DNA of 5,519 bases from Flavicella sp037132785 (GCF_037132785.1 NZ_JBAHZZ010000036.1:1-5519); one strand, 5' to 3'. Counted from the stretch's first letter, positions 1 through 5,519 are shown. The notes: generated from the letters alone by a model not told the origin. Numbers and translations: made by a program.

Positions 1-86
1 ATTTTGGCTAAATAAGCCTTACAAGCTTCATCATTTGGTAGTTCTTTTATAAAACTCAGTATATTTTGACCTTGAAAAACATCCAT
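1..86 (-). CDS. IS1595-family (ISXO2-like) transposase, N-terminal part, runs off the left edge
   Basis: This is the first 28 codons of a gene that starts with ATG at 86 and leaves the window at position 1. The peptide begins MDVFQGQNILSFIKEL and continues with a DEACKAYLAK segment. This matches what I know of the N-terminus of Bacteroidota IS1595-family transposases: an M-x-x-F-x-G-Q-N start, then a short helix with D-x-x-C-x-x-Y-L-A, normally followed by a zinc-ribbon (CxxCG) that would lie outside the window. The full protein would be a DDE-type transposase of roughly 300 aa that moves its own element. No Shine-Dalgarno sequence precedes the ATG. A weak Bacteroidota -7-like box (TATCTTAG on the minus strand, 107-114) lies 20 bp upstream. 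Whether the gene is intact cannot be seen. The family call rests on pattern recognition over a short stretch, supported by a matching C-terminal fragment at the other end of the window. Confidence 0.75.
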   Translation of the reverse strand, partial: MDVFQGQNILSFIKELPNDEACKAYLAK

Positions 87-132
87 ATCTGTTATAGTTA
101 AGGACACTAAGATACAGAAACTAAATGACTAA

Positions 133-155
133 CTCAGTAAAAATATAAGCAGCCT
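133..155 (-). repeat. Candidate terminal inverted repeat of the left insertion sequence
   Basis: Read on the minus strand this stretch starts AGGCTGCTTATATT and ends ACTGAG, about 47 bp upstream of the left transposase start. With one gap it aligns to the plus-strand stretch 5353-5374 beside the right transposase stop (AGGGTAAAATAATG...CTGAG), with about 15 of 22 positions the same. That is the geometry expected of the two ends of one element type. The match is imperfect and was found by eye, so the element boundary at 155 is provisional. Confidence 0.35.
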
Positions 156-162
156 AGGTTAC

Positions 163-200
163 GGTTCTATTTTATATTGAAATATAAAGGAAATAGAAAC
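163..200. repeat. AT-rich imperfect inverted repeat next to the left insertion-sequence end
   Basis: The core is a perfect pair of 8-bp arms, TTTATATT (171-178) and AATATAAA (181-188), with a 2-bp centre. Outside it, CTATTT (167-172, overlapping the core) is matched by AAATAG (191-196), with a few extra bases on the right side, and the similarity continues weakly to GGTT/GAAAC. No T-run follows on either strand, so it is not a standard terminator. It sits between the probable insertion-sequence end (155) and the atpC terminator. It may be a remnant of the site into which the element inserted, or chance in AT-rich DNA. No function is assigned. Confidence 0.35.
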
Positions 201-255
201 TAATTTAATCAATCATTTTGATGTAACTTAACCAAACAATGATTTGTAAAGAAAT

Positions 256-290
256 AAAAAAGCCGAGTATTTTAAACACTCGGCTTTTTT
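256..290 (-). terminator. Rho-independent terminator of the atpD-atpC operon
   Basis: A perfect stem is formed by GCCGAGT (262-268) and ACTCGGC (278-284) around a 9-base loop. It is flanked by A6 (256-261) and T6 (285-290), which extend the stem and provide the U-tract. On the minus strand the hairpin follows the atpC stop codon by 17 bp and is followed by a T-run, as expected for the end of the operon. Because the A and T runs are symmetrical it could also stop plus-strand transcription. It may also insulate the operon from the insertion sequence beyond it. Confidence 0.9.
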
Positions 291-307
291 ATAATATGAT
301 TCAGTAA

Positions 308-601
308 TTAGTCTACTAGAATAACTACTTTATTATCTTTCATTTCAACAGTACCTGATGTGATTTTCAAAGTAAGTATTTTGTCGTCGTCTATTTGAGT
401 TTCAAAATGACCACTTAGTTCCTCAAATTCTAAATGTTCTTTTGTATGAACATGAATTTTAACAATACCCTCTTGTAAAACAGATACAATTGCAGCGTGA
501 TTTTCTAGCATTTGAAAGTTTCCATCTACTCCTGGTACAGACACAGAGTCTATACTTTCGCTAAATAATGTTGCTTCTGGTGATACTATTTCTAAAAACA
601 T
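308..601 (-). CDS. atpC: F1Fo ATP synthase subunit epsilon (short form)
   Basis: The gene encodes 97 aa of the epsilon subunit, part of the central stalk of F1, which links the gamma rotor to the c-ring on the cytoplasmic face of the inner membrane. The sequence shows the N-terminal beta-sandwich almost complete. It has the MFLEIVSPEATLF opening strand, the conserved VPGVDGNFQMLENHAAIVS region (about residues 23-41) and the closing strands SGTVEMKDNKVVILVD at the end. The protein stops there, while enzymes such as that of E. coli (about 139 aa) carry a further C-terminal helical hairpin that inhibits ATP hydrolysis. Short epsilon subunits are usual in Flavobacteriia, so this is probably a lineage trait and not a truncation; the TAA stop is followed closely by a clear terminator. 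The start lies 19 bp after the atpD stop, in the same operon. No Shine-Dalgarno sequence is present; the spacer on the coding strand is A/T-rich (accaataattttttaaatt). Confidence 0.97.
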   Translation of the reverse strand: MFLEIVSPEATLFSESIDSVSVPGVDGNFQMLENHAAIVSVLQEGIVKIHVHTKEHLEFEELSGHFETQIDDDKILTLKITSGTVEMKDNKVVILVD

Positions 602-620
602 AATTTAAAAAATTATTGGT

Positions 621-2132
621 TTAAACTTCCGCTAACATTTTCTCTCCAGAGTCAATCGCATCTTGAATAGAACCTCTTAAGTTAAATGCTGCTTCAGGAT
701 ATTTATCTAATTCCCCATCCATAATCATGTTGAACCCTTTGATCGTATCTTTGATATCTACCAATACCCCTGGTATTCCAGTAAATTGCTCAGCTACGTG
801 GAAAGGTTGAGATAAGAAACGTTGTGCACGACGTGCTCTGTGTACAACTAATTTATCTTCTTCAGATAATTCTTCCATACCTAGAATGGCAATAATATCT
901 TGTAACTCTTTGTAACGTTGTAATAATTCTTTTACATTTTGCGCACAGTCATAATGTTCTTTTCCTAAAATAGCTTCAGTCAAGATACGAGAAGTAGAAT
1001 CTAATGGGTCTACAGCTGGGTAAATACCTAATTCAGAAATTTTACGAGACAATACTGTTGTTGCATCTAAATGGGCAAATGTTGTAGCTGGTGCAGGGTC
1101 TGTTAAATCATCTGCAGGCACGTATACTGCTTGTACAGATGTAATAGAACCTGTTTTTGTTGAAGTAATACGCTCTTGCATCGCTCCCATCTCAGTAGCT
1201 AAGGTAGGTTGGTAACCTACAGCAGAAGGCATACGTCCAAGAAGTGCAGAAACTTCAGAACCCGCCTGTGTAAAACGGAAAATATTATCTACAAAGAACA
1301 ATACATCTTTTCCTTGTGTTGAGTCTCCAGCACCATCACGGAAATATTCAGCGATAGTCAACCCAGATAAGGCAACACGTGCACGAGCCCCAGGAGGTTC
1401 ATTCATTTGTCCAAATACAAATGTTACTTTAGATTTTTTCATTTTTTCGTGGTCGATCTTTTCAATATCCCATCCACCTTCTTCCATTGACTTCTCGAAT
1501 TCTTCTCCATATTGGATAATTCCAGCTTCAATCATTTCACGCATAAGGTCATTTCCTTCACGAGTTCTTTCTCCTACTCCAGCGAATACTGAAAGTCCAC
1601 CATGTCCTTTAGCTATATTGTTGATCAACTCTTGAATTAATACAGTTTTACCAACTCCAGCTCCACCAAATAATCCAATTTTACCTCCTTTAGAATAAGG
1701 TTCAATTAAGTCAATTACTTTAATTCCTGTAAACAATACTTCTGTAGAAACAGACAAGTCTTCAAATCTAGGAGCCTCACGATGAATAGACATCCCATTT
1801 TTCCCGTCTTTTGGTAAAGATTTTAATCCATCAATAGGATCTCCATTTACGTTGAATAAACGACCGTAGATATTATCACCTACTGGCATTTTAATTGGGT
1901 CTCCAGTAGCAACTACTTTTACACCTCTACTCAAACCATCTGTTGAATCCATCGCAATACATCTTACTGTATCTTCACCAATGTGTTGTTCTACCTCCAA
2001 AACTAGTGTAGATCCATTTTCTCTTGCGATTTCTAATGAATCGAAAATTTTTGGAAGGCCTTCTCCTGTTGTAAATGCGACATCAATTACTGGTCCAATA
2101 ATTTGAGCAACTTTACCTGTTAATTTAGACAT
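621..2132 (-). CDS. atpD: F1Fo ATP synthase subunit beta (catalytic)
   Basis: The gene encodes 503 aa of the catalytic beta subunit, which makes ATP from ADP and phosphate in the cytoplasmic F1 head as gamma rotates. Visible in order are the N-terminal beta-barrel (about 1-80), the Walker A loop GGAGVGKT (156-163), the catalytic glutamate in GERTREG (E188), and GQMNEPPGAR (241-250). These are followed by the Walker B strand DVLFFVDN (276-283), the adenine-site tyrosine Y371 with the family signature PAVDPLDSTS (372-381), and the DELSEED-loop equivalent EELSEED (420-426), which pushes on gamma. All catalytic residues I can check are present. The protein is longer than the roughly 460-aa E. coli beta, mainly through an extra charged stretch of about 28 residues near 206-233 and a smaller addition near 267-273 (AGDSTQG). 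Both keep the frame and look like the form usual in Bacteroidota. The ATG at 2132 fits the family N-terminus (MSKLTGKVAQIIGPVIDV). atpC follows 19 bp downstream. Confidence 0.99.
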   Translation of the reverse strand: MSKLTGKVAQIIGPVIDVAFTTGEGLPKIFDSLEIARENGSTLVLEVEQHIGEDTVRCIAMDSTDGLSRGVKVVATGDPIKMPVGDNIYGRLFNVNGDPIDGLKSLPKDGKNGMSIHREAPRFEDLSVSTEVLFTGIKVIDLIEPYSKGGKIGLFGGAGVGKTVLIQELINNIAKGHGGLSVFAGVGERTREGNDLMREMIEAGIIQYGEEFEKSMEEGGWDIEKIDHEKMKKSKVTFVFGQMNEPPGARARVALSGLTIAEYFRDGAGDSTQGKDVLFFVDNIFRFTQAGSEVSALLGRMPSAVGYQPTLATEMGAMQERITSTKTGSITSVQAVYVPADDLTDPAPATTFAHLDATTVLSRKISELGIYPAVDPLDSTSRILTEAILGKEHYDCAQNVKELLQRYKELQDIIAILGMEELSEEDKLVVHRARRAQRFLSQPFHVAEQFTGIPGVLVDIKDTIKGFNMIMDGELDKYPEAAFNLRGSIQDAIDSGEKMLAEV

Positions 2133-2156
2133 TGTTGTAATTATTAATTATTAATT
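2133..2156 (-). promoter_or_regulatory. A/T-rich leader of atpD without a Shine-Dalgarno sequence
   Basis: On the coding strand the bases before the ATG read aattaataattaataatt followed by acaaca. There is no AGGAG-like motif. Instead a heptamer (AATTATT on the plus strand, 2139-2156) is repeated two and a half times, giving an unstructured A/U-rich leader. Bacteroidota generally initiate translation without strong Shine-Dalgarno pairing and prefer A-rich leaders, so this fits a highly translated gene. It is a description of the translation-start context, not a proven site. Confidence 0.4.
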
Positions 2157-2195
2157 CTATTTTTCTATGTGAGTTTAACCTCGTTTTTCAGGGAG

Positions 2196-2203
2196 TAAAT
2201 ATA
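2196..2203 (-). promoter_or_regulatory. Candidate -7 box for the atpD-atpC operon
   Basis: On the minus strand this reads TATATTTA, one mismatch from the Bacteroidota primary-sigma -7 consensus TAnnTTTG. It lies 64 bp upstream of the atpD start. The expected -33 TTG is not present at the usual distance; that position falls beside the AAAACATGTTTT palindrome. A second one-mismatch candidate, TTACTTTG (2245-2252), lies about 113 bp upstream of the start, inside a palindrome and also without a TTG. Which one is used, if either, cannot be decided by eye. Confidence 0.25.
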
Positions 2204-2222
2204 GAAGTTTTAAATTGAAATA

Positions 2223-2256
2223 AAAACATGTTTTATGTTTTTTACAAAGTAAAAAA
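2223..2256. repeat. Two adjacent palindromes upstream of atpD
   Basis: The first is a perfect 12-bp palindrome, AAAACATGTTTT (2223-2234). Three bases later comes an inverted repeat with perfect 8-bp arms TTTTTTAC (2238-2245) and GTAAAAAA (2249-2256) around AAA. They lie about 90-125 bp before the atpD start, next to or overlapping the candidate promoter elements, where an operator could sit. Runs of A and T make such symmetry easier by chance, so regulatory function is only a suggestion. Confidence 0.3.
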
Positions 2257-2412
2257 GCATTTTTGTTGGCTTGTTTTTATATATGCGAAAAACTCTATGT
2301 AAGGTGTTTGTTTTTAGCCTGATAGGTACTTGAATTTATTTGTGTATTTACTTTGTGTGTTGACTCAATGGAAATTAGAAAAAAGAGGATTTATTCAAGA
2401 ATTTACGAATTG

Positions 2413-2440
2413 AAAAACGCCTTCAAATGAAGGCGTTTTT
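2413..2440 (-). terminator. Rho-independent terminator of the TonB-dependent receptor gene
   Basis: A perfect 13-bp inverted repeat, AAAAACGCCTTCA (2413-2425) and TGAAGGCGTTTTT (2428-2440), has only two central bases. In practice it folds as an ACGCCTTC/GAAGGCGT stem with a small AAAT-type loop. On the minus strand it begins about 20 bp after the receptor stop codon and ends in a T5 run. It separates the receptor transcript from atpD-atpC, and its symmetry would allow it to work in both directions. Confidence 0.9.
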
Positions 2441-2460
2441 CGGATAGAGTATAATTTCAA

Positions 2461-5280
2461 TTAAAAACCTCGAATTGTCCAAGTAGTATAGATTTGACTA
2501 CCAATAGTTCCTGATCCAGGGGCACTTTGGTATTCGTTTCCTAAAATATTAGTTGCTCCAATCTTTAAGCTAGAGTATAATTTAGGCATTCCATAAGTTA
2601 CTTGTGCGTCCATAGTTGTTCTTGCTGGCAAGACTGCATTGATATAAGTTGACTCCCATAAATAAGCATCATTCCATCTTACGTCAATTCTAAATCCGAA
2701 ATGATGACCAATATTAGAGTTTCCAAACGAAACTTTTACTTTGTGTTCAGGAGTATTAAAGCCTGCTTGATAATCCGGATCTGAAGATTGATCAAAATCA
2801 AACTTTGCCCAAGTGTAATTTAGACCTAAATTAAAGTTATAAAACACCTTTGTAGTCATACCAATTGCAGCACCATAAGAAGATATATCTGCGTTTGAAT
2901 TTGTATACGTTTGAAAAGCTTGCCAATCTCCACTGGCTAAAGCTACTAAAGCCTTTGGAACTGCGCCGGCCCCAGTTGTGTAAGTTCCATCTGAATAATC
3001 AACTTTCCCGTAGTAGGGAGAAATGACAGTTTTGTTTCCTATAAAATCCTTATAAATGTTGTAGTAAGTACTAAAATCAATTATTACTTTATTGATAACT
3101 CCACGGTAACCAAGTTCAAAAGCAGTTACGTGTTCAGGCTTTACAAAATCAATTTCTGAAACTTCTAAAAGAGTAGGGTCTCCAGATGCAGCAAACTGTG
3201 CTACCGATGTTGCAATATATGAATTTTCATATGCATCTCTACCTGATAAGGTAATCGAGGTTGGATTTCCAAATAATTGACCTGTTGCACTAACTTCTTT
3301 TGCTCTAGATTCATATCTATCTAAATTATCAGGGGCAGATCCAACTAAAATAGCTCTTCCCAGATCCAAACCTATGTATTGATCTTGTGTAGTTGGATTC
3401 CTAAAACCCGTTTGATATGAAATTCTAAAATTGTGCCTTTTATCTTTATCTGCGTTGTATACCAAAGAGACTCTTGGAGAGAAAAATCCATCAAAGTTTT
3501 TGGCTTTGTCATAACGTACAGAAGCTGTAAGTTTTAGTTTTTCTTGTGCCAACCATTTTTGTCCTTGAACATAAGTACCAAATTCATCATAATCAATAGA
3601 CCCGTCTTTGTCGGTAAACACCGTACCACTTGAATTTAAAGAATAAATTCTTGCGGAACCACCGATTTGTATTTCTGCAAAAGAAATATAATCTCTAAAA
3701 TTGTAGTTAATATCTGAATGATAAATTTTTGATTTATCTACAAATTTTGAACCCGTATTTAAATCGCTATCTGCGATTGTTTTGTTTAATAGTTCTTCAA
3801 ATTCTATACTTCCAGGTTGAGGTGTATAAGCTGTATCTGCCACAGTCCTTGCAGTGACATGTGCTTGTTCGTGTGTTTGACCTCCCAAAACAGCAGGGAT
3901 ATAAGCCCCGGCGTATGTTTGATACCATTCTGTTGCATTTACTTTGTTCATGTTTACCCCTGTAAAAAGCATATCATAAGAATCTCCTGCGTCTTCTGCA
4001 GTCATATATACTCTCCAAAAGAAGTGCTCGCTTTTTACTTCTATTTTATGCTGCTGCATAAAAAAGTTATTTAAATAATAACGACTGGCTCCTTGGTAAA
4101 TAGTGTTACCCGTCCCTAAACGCCCATTATAACTTATTTCAAGATCTCCTCCTGTAGGCCTGTAATACAAGCCAATATCAGCTTTAAAACTTTTTGCTTT
4201 GTAGTCCGTCAAATTTTTTTCTTTGTAGCCAGTTCTTGATACAGTGTATTTCCCAAAAGTTCCAACGGCTGCTCCACCAGCTAATTCGTCAAAATCCAAT
4301 TCGGCAGTAACCTCATCACCATAAATATTAGCTCTATCAAACTCAGGACCTAGAGGGTTTTCAGTTATAAGATCAGGTTTTCCAGCTCCTTGATTGTCAT
4401 ACTGGTTGTAATCAGTGGCTGCCCAATCGGTTCCTTCTAAAAATGAAATAGAGACTTTGGCCGCAAATTTATCACTGAATTTTTTTGCAACACGAACACC
4501 TACATCTACAAATTCATTGGTGCCGTTTGCCTTTTGAACAGTAACACCAGATTTTAAATAAGCACTTACTCCTTGATAATCAAAGGGGTTTTTACTGTTC
4601 ATAAACAAGATCCCATTAAAGGCATTCGCACCATATAGAGCAGATGAAGCTCCCGGAAGTAATTCAACTCTTTGAATGTCTAGTTCTGAAATACCTAGCA
4701 AATTTCCAATAGGAAAATTTAAAGCAGGTGACGCATTATCCATGCCATCAATTAATTGTAAAAACCTCGTGTTTGAGAATGCTGCGAATCCTCGGGTATT
4801 CACGGATTTAAAAGTCAAACTACTTGTATTTACATCAACTCCTTTTAAGTTTTCTAATCCGTCATAGTACGATACTGAAGAGGTATTTTGAATTTCATGA
4901 ATTCCCATTCTTTCAATGGTAACGGGTGATTCAAAAATTCTCTCTGGAGCTCTGGAGGCGGAAATAACAATTTCATTTAATAGAGTTCCTTCTTTTAGTT
5001 TAAATTCAACATCTTGATTGTTTGAGTTAATGCTAATTCTAGAGAAATCAAAACCTACACTACTCGCTTGAAGGATAAAAGGAGGAGATTGAACTACTTC
5101 TAATTTAAACTCTCCATTAAAATTTGTATAGGTGCCGATGGTTGTATTTACTATTCTAACATTTGCTCCCGAAATGGGTTGGCTTGTTTTTGAATCTAGA
5201 ACAATTCCTGATATCGTTGTTTGTGCAAAGGTTATTACGCCAAATAGAGCAAACAAAATAAAAAATATTTGGTTTTTCAT
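2461..5280 (-). CDS. TonB-dependent outer-membrane receptor with carboxypeptidase-D-like N-terminal domain
   Basis: The gene encodes a 939-aa outer-membrane active transporter that takes up a ligand using energy passed on by TonB-ExbBD. The protein starts with a signal peptide (MKNQ, then a hydrophobic stretch, probable cleavage after A19). Residues 21-96 form a carboxypeptidase-D regulatory-like domain (TTISGIVLDSKTSQPISGANV, GTYTNFNGEF). A TonB-box-like EIVISA follows at 103-108, then the plug domain (about 111-230) with the characteristic RVELLPGASSALYGANAFNG (204-223). The rest is a 22-strand-type barrel with GFRNP at 625-629 and a C-terminal aromatic residue (RGF, F939), as expected for recognition by the Bam machinery. 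The open frame is continuous, with no frameshift. The substrate is unknown. It is not a typical SusC, because no SusD-like lipoprotein gene adjoins it, and nothing nearby points to iron or cobalamin. It forms its own transcription unit, closed by a terminator, and starts about 70 bp from the probable end of an insertion sequence. The ATG at 5280 is the start that gives the signal peptide. Confidence 0.95.
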   Translation of the reverse strand: MKNQIFFILFALFGVITFAQTTISGIVLDSKTSQPISGANVRIVNTTIGTYTNFNGEFKLEVVQSPPFILQASSVGFDFSRISINSNNQDVEFKLKEGTLLNEIVISASRAPERIFESPVTIERMGIHEIQNTSSVSYYDGLENLKGVDVNTSSLTFKSVNTRGFAAFSNTRFLQLIDGMDNASPALNFPIGNLLGISELDIQRVELLPGASSALYGANAFNGILFMNSKNPFDYQGVSAYLKSGVTVQKANGTNEFVDVGVRVAKKFSDKFAAKVSISFLEGTDWAATDYNQYDNQGAGKPDLITENPLGPEFDRANIYGDEVTAELDFDELAGGAAVGTFGKYTVSRTGYKEKNLTDYKAKSFKADIGLYYRPTGGDLEISYNGRLGTGNTIYQGASRYYLNNFFMQQHKIEVKSEHFFWRVYMTAEDAGDSYDMLFTGVNMNKVNATEWYQTYAGAYIPAVLGGQTHEQAHVTARTVADTAYTPQPGSIEFEELLNKTIADSDLNTGSKFVDKSKIYHSDINYNFRDYISFAEIQIGGSARIYSLNSSGTVFTDKDGSIDYDEFGTYVQGQKWLAQEKLKLTASVRYDKAKNFDGFFSPRVSLVYNADKDKRHNFRISYQTGFRNPTTQDQYIGLDLGRAILVGSAPDNLDRYESRAKEVSATGQLFGNPTSITLSGRDAYENSYIATSVAQFAASGDPTLLEVSEIDFVKPEHVTAFELGYRGVINKVIIDFSTYYNIYKDFIGNKTVISPYYGKVDYSDGTYTTGAGAVPKALVALASGDWQAFQTYTNSNADISSYGAAIGMTTKVFYNFNLGLNYTWAKFDFDQSSDPDYQAGFNTPEHKVKVSFGNSNIGHHFGFRIDVRWNDAYLWESTYINAVLPARTTMDAQVTYGMPKLYSSLKIGATNILGNEYQSAPGSGTIGSQIYTTWTIRGF

Positions 5281-5324
5281 AAAGGTTAATTTTGGTTATT
5301 TTTATTAAGTTACGGTATTTTTTT

Positions 5325-5332
5325 CAATAATA
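5325..5332 (-). promoter_or_regulatory. Candidate -7 box for the TonB-dependent receptor gene
   Basis: On the minus strand this reads TATTATTG, one mismatch from the Bacteroidota -7 consensus TAnnTTTG, 44 bp upstream of the receptor ATG. No clear TTG lies at the -33 distance; CTG (about 18 bp upstream) is the nearest, and it falls at the junction with the insertion sequence. If this box is used, the promoter would be a hybrid partly supplied by the inserted DNA. The call is weak. Confidence 0.25.
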
Positions 5333-5352
5333 CTCCCTCTCGAATAACAGTC

Positions 5353-5374
5353 AGGGTAAAATAATGTTTCTGAG
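5353..5374 (+). repeat. Candidate terminal inverted repeat of the right insertion sequence
   Basis: Read on the plus strand, from outside to inside the element, this begins AGGGTAAAATAATG and ends CTGAG directly beside the transposase stop codon (5375-5377). It resembles, with one gap, the minus-strand stretch at 155-133 beside the left transposase. It would place the element boundary at about 5353, leaving 72 bp between the element and the receptor start codon. The pairing is imperfect and made by eye. Confidence 0.35.
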
Positions 5375-5519
5375 CTATACGCCTAGTGTCTGTTTTATAT
5401 TTTTTTGATATTTAGGTTTTTGTAGTACCATTCTAAGAATTGTTTTATGAAAAATGGATTCTTTGTATTGTGACCTATTAATTCTAAAACAAAATTCATC
5501 AAAGTAAGCTTGTATATGC
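5375..5519 (-). CDS. IS1595-family (ISXO2-like) transposase, C-terminal part, enters from the right edge
   Basis: The last 47 codons of a gene enter at the right edge (first full codon 5518-5516) and end at TAG (5377-5375). The peptide starts HIQAYFDEFCFRINRSQY and ends QKNIKQTLGV. The Y-x-D-E-F-x-F-R-x-N-R motif followed by a basic helix (HKTILRMVLQK) is the characteristic C-terminal end of the ISXO2-like DDE transposase domain, usually seen as HLQAYLDEFCFRxNR. The fragment has no internal stop or frameshift, so the gene may be intact outside the window. It is in the same orientation as the N-terminal fragment at the left edge. The two pieces do not overlap, so it cannot be seen whether they belong to identical copies. 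Confidence 0.85.
   Translation of the reverse strand, partial: HIQAYFDEFCFRINRSQYKESIFHKTILRMVLQKPKYQKNIKQTLGV

Larger units (their letters stand above)
2133..2460. other. Intergenic region between the TonB-dependent receptor and atpD
   Basis: This 328-bp stretch has no convincing coding sequence or RNA gene on either strand. From right to left in the reading direction it holds the receptor terminator (2413-2440), then about 150 bp of AT-rich DNA (2257-2412) in which I see nothing recognisable. Next come two closely spaced palindromes (2223-2256), a weak -7-like box (2196-2203) and the atpD leader. A promoter for atpD-atpC is expected here because the upstream gene is closed by its own terminator. 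Confidence 0.7.

Noticed and set aside
3581..3612. EF-hand-like DKDGSIDYDEF in the receptor
   Set aside because: The first calcium-ligand position of the loop is Phe instead of Asp. The segment also lies where many receptors of this family have an acidic turn before the GTYVQ strand, so calcium binding is not supported.
3817..4074. Open frame of 85 codons on the plus strand, rich in Cys, His and Phe
   Set aside because: It lies entirely antisense to the receptor gene, whose protein is well matched to its family along this stretch. The composition is typical of a shadow frame.
4676..4867. Open frame of 63 codons on the plus strand
   Set aside because: It is antisense to the plug domain of the receptor, with no family resemblance and no start context of its own.
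2461..5280. Possible SusC of a polysaccharide-utilisation locus
   Set aside because: There is no SusD-like lipoprotein gene downstream. A terminator follows at once, and the next genes are atpD and atpC.
158..5316. GTTACGGT occurs in direct orientation at 158-165 and at 5309-5316, suggesting an 8-bp target duplication
   Set aside because: The copies are not placed symmetrically relative to the transposase ends, and the sequences next to them do not match as element ends. An 8-mer shared between two such regions by chance is not unlikely.
1..5519. CRISPR arrays, tRNA or rRNA genes, riboswitches, toxin-antitoxin or defence genes
   Set aside because: I looked for spaced repeats, cloverleaf-like folds and small paired genes on both strands and saw none. 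The gaps between genes are short and AT-rich.

Overview
The window is AT-rich bacterial DNA and very probably comes from the Bacteroidota, most likely the family Flavobacteriaceae. Four things support this. The epsilon subunit of ATP synthase is short (97 aa). The beta subunit has the lengthened form seen in that phylum. The large TonB-dependent receptor has an N-terminal carboxypeptidase-D-like regulatory domain. None of the three complete genes has a Shine-Dalgarno sequence. I cannot name the genus.

All genes, complete and partial, lie on the minus strand and so read from right to left. Positions 5375-5519 hold the last 47 codons of an IS1595 (ISXO2-like) transposase, and the probable end of that insertion sequence is near 5353. 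About 70 bp further on starts a complete 939-aa outer-membrane TonB-dependent receptor (5280 to 2461), closed by a strong hairpin terminator at 2413-2440. A 328-bp gap (2133-2460) then holds that terminator, two AT-rich palindromes and the probable promoter region of the next operon. atpD (2132 to 621) and atpC (601 to 308) follow 19 bp apart as a two-gene operon, ending in a strong terminator at 256-290. Beyond it (positions 1-86) are the first 28 codons of another IS1595-type transposase, whose probable element end is near 155.

atpD and atpC encode the catalytic beta and the epsilon subunits of F1-ATPase. The other F1Fo subunits are not here, in keeping with the split atp loci common in Flavobacteriia. 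The TonB-dependent receptor is an independent transcription unit for energised uptake of an unidentified ligand, and no SusD-like partner is present.

The housekeeping core is ordinary. The main unexpected point is that both window edges fall inside transposase genes of the same family in the same orientation: an N-terminus on the left and a C-terminus on the right. This could be a composite-transposon-like arrangement, or simply a contig broken at a multicopy insertion sequence. I did not find convincing evidence of a new biological system.
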